Source of the DNA: Ophioderma brevispina
Lineage: Eukaryota > Echinodermata > Ophiuroidea > Amphilepidida > Ophiodermatidae
Reading direction: 5' to 3'
Length of the DNA stretch: 64,000 nt
Assembly (NCBI GenBank): GCA_023653785.1
Contig: JAMKCH010088115.1
Span: 155,955 to 219,954 of the forward strand
In this document: piece after piece, positions 45,886 to 56,655 of the stretch
How positions within the stretch are numbered: position 1 is the first letter of the stretch
Layout: every line of letters starts with the position of its first letter
Notes under the pieces: model-generated
Told to the model about the DNA's origin: nothing
The model's database searches: none
The model's input: only the letters and a program-made list of their open reading frames with translations
Translations under genes and position numbers: made by a program

Positions 45886-47513
45886 GGATAGGCATGTTTA
45901 CTTGTGTGTATATACTAATATGTGAGGACAGACTGGAACAGAGAGAGCTAGACATAAAAGCACAAAAGACAGAGGCGAGAGGAGACACCACACAGAGACA
46001 GCCAGGGACCAGAAAGGGAATAAAAAGCTACAAAGAAAAGGCCCACAGAATGAACATAAGACAAAGGATTTTCCAGTTTAAGCTAGGCCAGTGAAATTTT
46101 AAGTCCAGGAAATGTTTTATTAGTTGTTATGACTAAAAACCTCTCCAAAACACTGTCCATGGGCCAATTTGCTGAAACCGATTTGACTCAAAAGTTGTAA
46201 ATCAATGTTTTTGGGCAATTTCGTGTGAGGGAAGAACATCATATGAAAAATTGGACCATTATAGGATCCCCCAACTCCTACTTATCTTGGTTACGATCCT
46301 ACCCCACTATTCCATTTTGTACTTTGCTTATCCTTTCTGCCTTCCTTCTTATTCTATGCATTCTTTACCCTTTTGGCTCCCCCTTAAGGGAAATACCTTG
46401 GCATGATTCTATGCATTCTTTCTATTTTATACCCTATTTGGCACGCATCACCAATAACACACGGAGTAAAATCAGAAATTAAAGCAACATATCGAAGCGG
46501 CTTCAAGGAAGACATTGCTATTTCATAGGCATCCATCAAACTTCATCATGTGCCTTTTCTCCGCTATCGATGATCAGTCAGTTGGCAGTAAAATTTCTCT
46601 TCACTATTCATCTCCGTCGTTGCTTTTTTTTTTTTGGCGCCATGCGCGAGTAGATGCAAGTTTGAGGTTCTCTTGATTGACAGGACATTGAGGTAGGCTG
46701 GGCCCGCGCCATCGGTCGTGGGGCAGTGAGAATACGACAACGTGAAATCAGGCATTTGCCCTCAGAGCAGTTACTGTTTGTCGTTTTGGTGGGAGAGGTG
46801 GGTACGGTGGTGATGTGTGTTGTATTGCTCGGCGTTGCGTTTTTTGCGGTTGTGTGATTGTGGCCAACTGGCGTTTATTTCGGGTTAAGGGGTTATAGAT
46901 ACAATAACCAGACGCACTTGTTATCATCACCTGTAGATTCGTGAGGCTATAAATGTAGCCTAGAAGGTTTGTTTTTTTGCCCAAGTTTCTAAGTGGGTAG
47001 GAAATGCAAATTTATAATCGAATGCTCTACTTGAACCTTGTGTAAAAGAACGTGTTATGCATTATCTGAAATAGATGAAGTCAACACTTACATCAAAATC
47101 CTTTGTCATGTAAACTTTGGCCCTAAATAACATTGTAACCTCTTGAAATAAATAAACATGTTGTGTTGTGCTTAAAACAAGTGCTTCTTGGTGACAGGGG
47201 CCCCCTAATTTCCACCCCCCAAAAATAATCCGATCATAATGAACTGGCTGGACTAATGTATGTGGTTATGTGTGTGTGCAGTCTGCACCACACTTGCACA
47301 CACATCAGTAATCATCGGCCACAGACCTGCTCCTCCACATTTGACCTGGGATGCACGCAGAGGTGGGTGCAAACAAGTGCATATTATAAATTCCATGAAT
47401 GCATTTAACAGCATCAATAATATATGTCCCCCGTCTGAAATCCAAGAAATTCTTTTTCTATCCGTTTTGGGATGTGACAGAAAATAAGTCCCCAATTGAT
47501 AGGTTCAGTTTTA
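45886..47513. other. Mostly unique non-coding sequence
   Basis: A GAGA/ACAGA-rich part at 45,925-46,010 may be part of the microsatellite margin. A unique CpG-bearing patch runs from about 46,490 to 46,870 (GGCGCCATGCGCGAG near 46,637, GGGCCCGCGCCATCGGTCG near 46,700). No gene can be named. Confidence 0.4.
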
Positions 47514-47521
47514 TACACAAG

Positions 47522-47683
47522 CAGTGGCATAACCAGCTTTTTTTTCAGGGGGCACACATTTTCAGGGGGGAAAGCATATATTAAAATTTGTTAGTATAGT
47601 GTATGGCCTATGTAAATCACTAATTTTTCAGGGGAGAAAGATTCACCACAGGGGGGGCAGCTGCCCACCTGGGTAGGCCACTG
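47522..47683. mobile_element. 162-bp hAT-type MITE with intact 8-bp target duplication
   Basis: The element begins CAGTGGCATAACC and ends GGGTAGGCCACTG, inverted termini of the CAGTGGC type seen in hAT transposons. The 8 bases before it (TACACAAG, 47,514-47,521) are repeated exactly after it (TACACAAG, 47,684-47,691), the target duplication length expected for hAT. The interior is rich in TTTTCAGGGGGG/GGGGGGGCAGCTGCCC and non-coding, so it depends on a transposase elsewhere. A truncated relative lies at 39,753. The intact duplication suggests a fairly recent insertion. Confidence 0.88.
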
Positions 47684-47691
47684 TACACAAG

Positions 47692-47880
47692 TACACAGGA
47701 GAATGTCCACAGTTTGTGTGAAAATTTGTCCATGCAATACCGAGATTTGCACTCATTATTTGGGACCCCTCAGTCCAGAATTGTATGTTAGTATGAACAT
47801 GTGATTTAACTTTTAATTGCTATGGCTTCACTTTATAAGTCTGTTTTAAAATGCTGAACAAAGTATACAAAATTTGTTAT
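47692..47880. other. AT-rich non-coding sequence
   Basis: Short link without feature. Confidence 0.5.
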
Positions 47881-48229
47881 CTAAATATCTATTCTTATAT
47901 AGCTAGGCCATTTCCCATTGTGCTGTAAAAATTTCTTATCTGGGATCATTATATCAAGGAAATTTGTCCCAAAGTGGTCAAGTGAGCATGACTTGTGCAC
48001 ATATTCAGTCAACAAATCACATAAACACACAGCACTGTAATTTTGCACAGATCAAATTTATTTCTAAATATCTATTCTTAGCAAGCATTTCCCATTATGC
48101 TGTAAAAATTTCTTAACTGGGATCATTATATCAATTGGAAATTTGTCCCAAATTGGTCAAGTGAGCATGACTTGGGCACATAATCAGTCAACAAATCACA
48201 TGAACACACAGCACTGTAATTTTGCACAG
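47881..48229 (+). repeat. Tandem duplication, period 183 bp
   Basis: Copy 1 (47,881-48,050) starts CTAAATATCTATTCTTA and ends GTAATTTTGCACAG. Copy 2 (48,064-48,229) has the same start and end. The copies are about 90% alike by eye, differing by a few substitutions and a small deletion after ATTCTTA. No coding content. Confidence 0.9.
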
Positions 48230-48516
48230 GAATTGCCCGCAACCAAACCCTGGCCAGCAGTCCTCCCATTGATCAACACACCGAAGGAATACGTGTAAAT
48301 ATAGAGACAATAATATAATTTTAGGACGGAAAAGTGCACGGGCCCATGGGCTATGCATCCGTTCTTACTAGTGTCGACATGTCCATTCCGAGTGTGCATA
48401 GACTGACCATTCTTTCTAGTGTATCATGTGCATAGGTCACATAAATAGCAATAGCTCGGTGATGGTCTTTGGGGGCATATGAGTAACAAAAGGTATTCAC
48501 ACCAGATGGTAAATAT
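48230..48516. other. Non-coding sequence
   Basis: Unique, no supportable feature. Confidence 0.45.
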
Positions 48517-48692
48517 ATTACTTAAGCATTTTTTAATTACCTTTTTCAAAAATTAATTTCAAATTTGACATGAGATGTTTTCAACACAAAACCCTGTGAT
48601 GTCCATTACTTAAGCATTTTTTAATTACCTTTTTCAAAAATTAATTTCAAATTTGACATGAGATGTTTTCAACACAAAACCCTGTGATGTCC
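48517..48692 (+). repeat. Exact 88-bp tandem duplication
   Basis: 48,517-48,604 and 48,605-48,692 are identical by eye, beginning ATTACTTAAGCATTTTTTAA and ending CCCTGTGATGTCC. The third potential unit stops after ATT. Perfect identity means a very recent event, or an assembly error. No function is visible. Confidence 0.95.
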
Positions 48693-49075
48693 ATTTTACC
48701 TATAGAAGTCAATGTACTAAGCCTTTAAGGTGGTAAAGGAAGTACAAGTCCTTTTGGATGATGCATATTTTTCTTCAAATTTCAACTCGCAAGCCGAATT
48801 AAAGTTCTCAAAAAATGTCATCACAGGAATTTATTTTATGTACATTTAATTACTCACAAACAACCCATTAATTATATTTAACCCATAAGTGAAATACATA
48901 ATAACTTTGTTTGATTACAGGCACAAGAAACCATTTTTGATTTTAAAAACTGAAAAACCTTCAAATAGCGTGAACATGACCAAAATATCTCAAAATGGGC
49001 TGAAAATAAATAAAATTGCATCTAAACAGCAAAAAAGCCTGAAAATTCTCATGCCAGTTGATTATTCATGCATTT
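48693..49075. other. AT-rich non-coding sequence
   Basis: A 70-codon Lys-rich frame (48,889-49,101) runs into the next foldback; no motif. Confidence 0.45.
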
Positions 49076-49332
49076 TACTCCCAAAAAAGGTAAAAGAGTG
49101 AATACTTCACACTCCAAAAGGGTGAAATTCATTAAATTTGATTCAAAAGAGTGAAACAGCACTCCAAAAGAGTAAATTTTCAATAGCTAAGAATTGTCTA
49201 CATTGGACAATCTTATCACTATATAGGCAATCCTTTCTGGGTGAAATTTCACTCTTTTGGAGTGAAATTTCATCTTTTGGAGTAAAAGTTTGCCTCTTTT
49301 TAAGTGAATTTTCACTCTTTTGTAGAGTGAAT
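49076..49332. mobile_element. Foldback element built of ACTCTTTTGGAGT units
   Basis: Left-arm units CACTCCAAAAGGGTGAAATT and CACTCCAAAAGAGTAAATTT (49,110-49,178) face right-arm units AATTTCACTCTTTTGGAGTG and ATCTTTTGGAGTAAAAG (49,244-49,288) and TTTTCACTCTTTTGTAGAGT (49,309-49,328). Each unit is itself partly palindromic. The centre holds ATTGTC...GACAAT near 49,193. A shorter related block lies at 40,127-40,225. Non-coding foldback, class unknown. Confidence 0.65.
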
Positions 49333-50654
49333 GTTTCAATTCAATTTACATTTAGAGAGTAGGTTTAAAAAAATGTTGAGCCCTTGTTAGGCCCTCATTC
49401 AAATGCCAATTATTTGCTAGGTTGAATACAGACCATTACCACATTGTCTAGACAGGTTCAACAATTCATCAATAGTTATTGATATCAGAAATTGCGGTCT
49501 CTAACATCCTAACGTATTGGACTAAATTATTCAGTTAATTCTATAAAGAAGTATTGATAAAAGTTGAAACTTAGTACTGTTGGTACTAAGTACAGACCTT
49601 ATATCGCTATGTGACCAAATATCCCCATTTGACCTTGACCTGCGTAGCCTAATTCACACGTCCTCTAAAACCTGGGCCGAAACACCTATACATAACCCAA
49701 AATATATGCACTTGTGACCTTACTCCATGAACATAGGGCCAAAGTACTTACAGAATAAGCAATAAACTTAAATTTTGTCTTACAAAACACCCCTCACAAG
49801 ACTCTCCATTCCAAGAGAATGCATTTTGGATTCCGAGCCATGTCCTCTCCCGCTAATGTTTCCTCTCTTCTCAAGAACATTTTCCCGATGTCGTAATCAA
49901 GGTAAAGATCATCCCATCCAGCAAACCTCTCCAGCAGAAGTAGAAACAAACCCGAGTAAGCACAATCCATTAAACATCACCCTCCCTTGTAGGTACAAAC
50001 GGTGACTATCTTAAGAGTACCTTTTGGCCCACACTAGAAAAATGTCAGTACTAGTTCATGTATTTTCATGATCATTAAGTTTGACAAAACCAGAAAATGT
50101 CCACTGTTTAAATACACACTTGAACTAACGGGTTGCCTAGCTGAGGCCGGATTCTCCTGCGAGTAAACAGTCATCCGCCTCCAGTTTAAAAATGTAACCT
50201 TTTCTTCCTGAAACGAATCGGATACTGCAATGGAAAGCAAGAACGTCTGAGCCCATACCTTACTCTAACATCAAACCACTTGTTCACGGCAGAGTGGGAT
50301 AACTTGCATCTATGAAAAAACCTAACAGAGCAGTTACTCCCAGATTGAAACTTTCTTATTTGCAAACACTGCAAAATTGGTCACTATTTCAATAAGTAAT
50401 ATTACATTCCATTATTATCAAGTGTTTCTTTATTGGTTTACAGAAGAATGCCTGTGTTATTTAGATGCAAATTTTTTCAACACTCACCAAATTTGGCAAA
50501 CTTCTGGAAGACAATAAGATGGAAATTACAAGAATTTCACTATGCCAAACTTTTACCTGTCTTAGCAACCTTGGACAATTGTAATATTAAAAATAAACAA
50601 ATTCCACAGAGGTACTTAACATTCACAACATAACAATATAACCCTCATTCTACA
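49333..50654. other. Unique non-coding sequence
   Basis: Short open frames on both strands without motifs. Nothing is supported. Confidence 0.45.
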
Positions 50655-51070
50655 GCACAGTTCAATTACCCATATATACACAGTGTACTGTTGTATGAAA
50701 CATGGTTTCTGAGTATGAGTTTATAATATATAATAGCCGCGAATACATGTTGCACAGTTCAATGACACATATACATCAGTGTACTGAAATATTGACTCAA
50801 TGGTTTCTGGGTATAGCTAACTCAAATCTTATATCGTCTCATCCCTGGCACATGACCACTTATGCCAATGTACTGAGATAGTTACCCCTTCTGGTATGAT
50901 GTATGATCTATAGTCTCAATTTTCTGCACAGTTCAATTTAGCAGTATACACCAGTACGTGATATTGACCCATCAGTTTCTAGTACAATTTATATCATAGT
51001 CTCAAGTCCTAGGCCCATATATACCAGTGTAATGCTCTAATTGACCTACTAATATTGTATCTGTAATATA
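50655..51070 (+). repeat. Diverged minisatellite, about 78-97-bp units
   Basis: Five units start near 50,655, 50,752, 50,848, 50,926 and 51,013. Shared pieces are GCACAGTTCAATTA, CATATATACACCAGTGTACTG, TATTGACTCAATGGTTTCTG and ATCATAGTCTCAA. Unit lengths vary (97, 96, 78, 87 and a partial unit), and the divergence suggests an old array. Confidence 0.75.
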
Positions 51071-52201
51071 CGGGTGGGTGCAAAGTTCATATGAATAAAG
51101 ACGATACTTTGTGTGTCTGTGAACTGTAGCCTATGTGATCACATGACACTCGGCAGTCTCTGTATCTAAACCTTTTTATCCATGTATCACTTTCCTTCAT
51201 AACAACTGATTTCTCATGTTTCTTCCAACTGAAAAGTTCTGCACAACATTTATAATTGTAAGGCAAGGGGCCAAATGAGACATTACAAAGACTAACTTTA
51301 TTCACTGAAAAAAAAGACTAATGACCCATTGTTAAATGACATAAATCTATTAGGCGGCCAATCGGATCGCAACCAAGCAAAATGGCGACACGTTTGAGTG
51401 AGATTTCAGTCAGCAACCAAAGTGCTAGCAAGCTGCAGAAAACATGTGCATTACGGCATCACTGTCATGTATAGGCATTACGGCAGACAAGTAACTCAAG
51501 TCCGACAGAGGGAATCCGAGCGCGGATATCAAGCCACAGATAAGCTGCTCTTACACTAACTCTGCTCTCGTTTTTCCTCGCTTTTAAGAGATTCCCCTAG
51601 TTTTGTTGAAACATATCTAATGCCTTGTCATGGAGGTGTCTTTTACAAGTGATATGAATTGCATGAGACGTTCAGCACGCTTTGGTTACAAGTATTTTTT
51701 TCTTCTTTTTTTTTAACGTCTCAGAATTTGAAGTCGCTAAATGTTGAGAGTTGTGTTGCAGTCACTGAATTAGTTGACAATTTTGCTACTTAGTGTATCT
51801 TGTTATAGCGACAAGAATGTTGTTTTGCCAACTGAGGTTGTATAATACCCGGCTCTCTTTGATTCTCATTTTTGCACCTGAGTAATATCTACCTTAACTT
51901 GAACAGCCAACGTATTGTGTTGAAGTAACTAGTAAGAATTTTTTTAAAGTTTTTGCCCCCTCCCACCTTAGGTCAGCCAAATCAGCCAATATCATGATCA
52001 TGCCTGCTAAAAGATGTTACTAATACGACTAATTCAACAAAATAAAAGTAACAAACATTTTTGTAGGTAGAGCATGTTTTTAGCTCTCACCACCCCAAAC
52101 AGTGTAATATCGGCACGAACGAAAACTGTACAGAAGGGGTTTTGGGTAAGGCAATTCTATCAAGATGAAAAATTTGGAAAAACCCATACATGTAATGTGA
52201 C
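51071..52201. other. Unique non-coding sequence
   Basis: CpG-bearing patch near 51,350-51,550 (GCGGCCAATCGGATCGC, GGGAATCCGAGCGCGGATAT), possibly regulatory. No gene is supported. Confidence 0.4.
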
Positions 52202-52275
52202 CCTGTGGCTATTAAAGGGTTATAGCATCGTACATGTGGTTTAAAGGTAGCCGGTTTGAATCCCTACCCACTCAT
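52202..52275 (+). pseudogene. tRNA-like head with A and B boxes
   Basis: TGTGGCTATTAAAGGGTTAT near 52,205 resembles an A box/D arm, and CCGGTTTGAATCCCTACC near 52,252 contains a B box one base from consensus. The spacing is tRNA-like. The acceptor and anticodon stems are not convincing, so this is a tRNA pseudogene or SINE head rather than a working tRNA. Confidence 0.4.
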
Positions 52276-52367
52276 TGGGAAAGGTTAAATTAAATGCTCA
52301 GTTTGGAAAGTTGATCTGCTATAATTGTACCTCTTGTATGGGTTGCACAGCCTCGCCTCTTTGTCCA
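52276..52367. other. Non-coding link
   Basis: No feature. Confidence 0.45.
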
Positions 52368-52770
52368 GCACAGCTGTTTGACCCCATACAAATTGTCTCT
52401 TTTATTTTTAGAACAATTTTAAGCAGTAGCGACATAATTTTGACAACTGATATAAGTAGGGACATGCAAGAGCTATCATATCTGCAAAAATCAGACAAAT
52501 CCATTGCGGGAATCTTGCAATAAAGGCCTACAAAGGTCATGATTTGTATGTTATAGCGCCCTCTATATGCCCATTCTCCATAGAAAGACGTGGAAAACTA
52601 GATTTTTAAGAAAAAAACATATTTGCCCGCAATGAAATTTTGGAAAATTTACACAGAAGGTAGTTAGAGGACTAAATATTCCAAATCAGTTGTCAAAACT
52701 GTGTCGCCAGCAAAAATGTTAGTCTCATTTATTATGACAAAACCAGAATAAAACTATCAAACAGCTGTGC
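52368..52770 (+). mobile_element. 403-bp element with GCACAGCTGTTTGA inverted ends
   Basis: GCACAGCTGTTTGA at 52,368 is mirrored by TCAAACAGCTGTGC ending at 52,770. Further in, AGCGACATAATTTTGACAAC then TGAT (52,427-52,451) is mirrored by ATCAGTTGTCAAAACTGTGT then CGC (52,685-52,707), so the arms are long (about 85 bases). The middle has TTGTATGTTATAGCGCCCTC then TATATGC, shared with 43,867-44,110. The open frame at 52,275-52,523 is not conserved in the other copy. Non-autonomous element, superfamily unknown. Confidence 0.75.
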
Positions 52771-53082
52771 CAGACCTACATTATTGATTTCCATGAATGT
52801 TCAGATGTCAGAGATGCCCACTACACAAATTTGTGCAAAAGAACATAACAGAAGTACACTGGACAGTAACACATGGCAATCACTTCAAAGTCGGTCAGTC
52901 CCGTCCGCCTTTATTAGTTGTAATATGGGTGCATTTAAAGGTCCGCGGCTCGATCGCTAATAGCCTCTTCCCAAGACCCTAGAATTTACCGGGAGTAAAT
53001 TTTTTGTGCCTGAAGAAAGTCTACTATTTGTCTCATTTATCCTGTACGGCTAATGGTTTAGATATTATGAGTGAAACAATTG
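52771..53082. other. Non-coding sequence
   Basis: No supportable feature. Confidence 0.4.
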
Positions 53083-53231
53083 CCCCATTTTGGTTGACCA
53101 ATATTACCCACTTTTTGGTGATGAGATGTTCAAAAAGTCCAAAGAAGGACCATTTTCAGTCCACTTTTAAAAAAAGGTCCACTTTTTTGAAGTTCCACAC
53201 CCCCAAAATAAATCCTGTGTACGGCCCTGCT
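53083..53231 (+). repeat. TGATGAGATGTTCAAAAAGTCC repeat, copy 1
   Basis: TTGGTGATGAGATGTTCAAA, AAGGACCATTT, GGTCCACTTTTTTGAAGT and CACCCCCAAAAT recur in the same order and strand at 59,384-59,530. Probably a fragment of a dispersed transposon, class unknown. The frame 53,004-53,294 crossing it is not intact in the other copy. Confidence 0.7.
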
Positions 53232-53539
53232 TATTTCTGTACCACAAGTGACACCACTGTGAATAAGTTAAGGAATCCATTTAATTATCTTTGATTTCAT
53301 TCATTGTACAAATTTGCTACAATATGAAGCAAAAGAACAAGTTGCACATGTAAACACACTCTCATACTCACACAGAGAAATACACGCAAACACAAAATAC
53401 ATTATTTGCCCGACAACCATGGATGGCACAGAGCAGCGTAATTTTGCAAATGGGGAAAGATGTATATTTAGTATGTCGATGTCCCCAGTATAGCATGCTC
53501 AATATAAGTTTTGAAATCAGTGGAATGGATAAAAAAGCG
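53232..53539. other. Non-coding sequence
   Basis: No supportable feature. Confidence 0.45.
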
Positions 53540-53722
53540 TACATACGCACGAGGGTTGCAAGCGCACATATACACACACATACACCATACACAGAGCAAC
53601 AGAAAGACAGACGGGAGCAAGAGACATATCAATAGACAGACACATATAAGTAAACAAGCATGTGCACACATAAATTCACATGCACATGAGCGCACACAAA
53701 CATACACACACACATTCAAACC
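53540..53722. repeat. Imperfect CA-rich microsatellite
   Basis: ATATACACACACATACACC near 53,568 and ACATACACACACACATTC near 53,700 flank ACAGACAGA and CACATGCACATGAGC sequence. It is CA-dominated throughout, and the long frames on both strands are artefacts. Confidence 0.8.
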
Positions 53723-54260
53723 AACTACACTCTCAGATCCCATTATTGCATAACTGAGCCACAACTTCCAAGCACGATTTCATGCGCGAGGAAGATGAGA
53801 GGTAAAAAAATTGCGTAAAATGCCTACATTGCTCGTGAAAGCTATCCACGCAACCTTGCTATCGATACCTTGGCCAGTACATATTGGCTGGACCGGTGAT
53901 CCCGATGCAACCTCCACTCATTGATTTTCAGCTAGAGTTGTTCTTGTGGGTGAAATTCAGTCCATGGTAAACAGTGATGGACCCAATAGACATACACACG
54001 TAGCTTTACCATGATATAATACGTATGGATGTCTGCAGTGGAATTACACGCCGCGCAGATTTGGTCGGGGGGATTGACGATGCGCCGAAATAATGTTTGC
54101 ACTGGAAAATGACGGAAAAGTGTGATGCCTTTTTATACTTTGATATCATATCAGAGAAGAATTAGGTGTAATCCCGATCTGGGAAAGTTGTAATTATCAG
54201 AAAACGCTGATGAAATTTGTAAATAAAACCCCCGTCTTAGGATTTCATTTGCTTGTTAAT
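53723..54260. promoter_or_regulatory. Candidate regulatory block
   Basis: Unique CpG-containing DNA (TTACACGCCGCGCAGATTTG near 54,043, GACGATGCGCCG near 54,075) with TAATCCC (Otx/bicoid-type) near 54,169 and GATAACGTATG-like cores. Contrast with the AT-rich DNA on the right is clear; function is inference. Confidence 0.22.
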
Positions 54261-55480
54261 GGCATTTTCAAATTATATCCAAATGCTAATATTCTGAAAA
54301 GCAATGACATTGTTAACAGGCGCAAAATGTGTATTTTGCCATACTTTTTGTTCAATTTCCTCAAAATTCATTAACTGAATTTATACAAGACAGGAAAAAA
54401 AATTTACAGACTTTCCCCCAGAAAACAAAAATGATCAGCATAAATGAAATTTGACAAATTTTGAAGAGTTTATTTGAGAATCTCAATCAGTGCAACAAAA
54501 CTCAATCCCTATGATGTAAACTCTCAGTGCTCATTGGTCAATGTCAATTTTTGGACTTGACTTGTACTAAGATTGTACATCACATTAGACATATTTTGAA
54601 TTTAGTCAGTAACAGGTATTAGAGTGGGATGTCAGGGTTTCATTGGGTAATTTTCTGAAACATACTTATATTATGAACCACAGAACATTCACAAGACTAA
54701 ATTGACCTGGGGAGTTCTCAAGTTAGTTTGGGTAGGATGTTCTGGGCCACCGATGTGCTTTTGTTTACCAAAAAAGAGACCCACAGCTATACCAGAGAAG
54801 CCAATTTTGGGCCAAATTTTATCACCAAATTTGCCATTTTTTTTTCCTTAAAAATTTGTCCTTTGTATAGCAAATTTGGAAATTTGACAAATTTACACAA
54901 TTTGTAGAAAATGTAGCTTCCAAGTGAGGGAAATTGACAAGTTTCCAAAAAATTTTAAGAAAATTTGAATAATAAAAGAGCCCTTGCTAAAAATGAGACC
55001 CATGTTGAGGCACGATCATGGTATGATAATTTGTGTTGACCCACAACAGAGAATTATGTCTTCCCAGAGAGTGCTTTGTGATCTGAATTGAGCTACATGA
55101 TGCAAAGTACCATGTTGTACTGTGGTACCATTACCCAACGTCTTGAGAGTTATAAAAAGATGAAAATGACCAACAAAAACTGAGGAAGATGAGCAGGAAA
55201 TAGTTCTTTTACAATAATACAGTCATCTATCCATACAGCAGCTATTATATTCAGAACAAATATGCAATGCATATATTAAAAGCAACTTCATCACATTCAC
55301 AATTTAATATTGTAGAAAAATATCCAATCACCAAACCAATTCATAGCCTATAAAACCATGTTGTCAAAATTTGAATACAAAAATTACCGGACACTTTAAA
55401 AGGACATTACAACAAAAGCAACATTATTGATTTTCCTTTTTGCACACTAAATGCTGCCTTTTGTCCTAGAACTAACTTGA
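54261..55480. other. AT-rich non-coding sequence
   Basis: 54,790-54,960 is dominated by AAATTTG/CAAATTT words, giving a low-complexity patch. No gene is supported. Confidence 0.5.
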
Positions 55481-56590
55481 CCAAAAGCAAGACTCACCCT
55501 ATTGAGGATTGTTTGGTGCCAAAGCGCGCCCGGCTTGTTTTGCTAAAAACCCAACGTTCTGTTAATTTGTCACGGCTGGCTACATACAATCAAGTCCTGC
55601 AAAACCCAGCGTTGGGATAGTTTCGCTGGCCCGACCAACTCGAGATGGTGAGGTGACATGTGTCAACAGTGAGTGAATGAGGGGGAAAATTCTTACAGTC
55701 TGAACAATAGGCTGTGATTACACACATTTTAAAGTGAAGCACTTTCAATGAAATGAACTTGGTTTTGGATTGTGTACGCACCAATTCCAGCAAACAAATC
55801 CCGACTTTTTGTTTACGACACAAACCTGGCTGGGCGATTTACATCTGTTTTGCCCATTTTGCGTATGATCTATGTCTTTAATCTATGTTGCGCATTTTTA
55901 AGCAACATGTATTAAAAACATCCTTATGTAAAAAAAATGGAAATTAGAGAAAACATCATTAATGTCCATTGCAAAATAGATAACAAGTTTTCACAGATTG
56001 ATAGGTTAGGTTGACTTCGAATGCAGTCTTTGATCAGCTTTTTAAAGGGCCCCCCATTTCATAATCAACAACCTCGTTCACCAAATTCAGTCAAAAAATT
56101 GGATTTTTATAGATGAGCTGCCAGACCTAAAATATAGGAATGTTATGTCAAATCTTGCTGTGGAAATCATCTTCTCTGAAAGAAATTAGTGATTTTGTAT
56201 TTATCTGTCAGTAAATGGGACAGAATTACAACACGGTGGCTTATGGGTGATACAAACATGCGCCATAACATACAAAACGCAACTATCAGAATCAACTGAA
56301 ATTTTGGAAAAAAATGACATTTTCTTGAAGCTTCTTGGGGACATCTTGTCGACCATACACAAAAATGAGAGTGCTTACTTAGGTCATGAAATGCACTTGT
56401 TAAGAAAAATAAGAGCAGTCCATATAAAAACAAGTTCCTATATGACTCAGGATGTCATATTCCTAATCAAATTTATTTTATGTGGACACCTGAATTAAAA
56501 CATTCATTTCAAGTGGATTTTTAAAAAAACTGGATCTTTGTGGAAATTAACCCACTGAGATGGGCATTACCCTGCATATCTATCAGAATC
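55481..56590. other. Unique non-coding sequence
   Basis: CpG-bearing patch near 55,520-55,640 (AAAGCGCGCCCGGC). Opposite-strand frames of 77 and 88 codons have no motif. Confidence 0.4.
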
Positions 56591-56596
56591 TCAGCC

Positions 56597-56655
56597 ATAT
56601 TTGATTGGTTACTTGAAGGTAATATCATGTAATGAGCAAATCAGGAGATTTAACT
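56597..56655 (+). repeat. TGATTGGTTA element, single copy
   Basis: TTTGATTGGTTACTTGAAGG then TATCATGTAATGAGCAAATC is nearly the same as 39,884-39,938. Like that locus it is followed by GGTAC-rich sequence, so the two probably descend from one larger element. Confidence 0.7.

Noticed and set aside
45605..45991. 128-codon His/Thr-rich frame (-)
   Set aside because: It is the translation of the GT/CA microsatellite.
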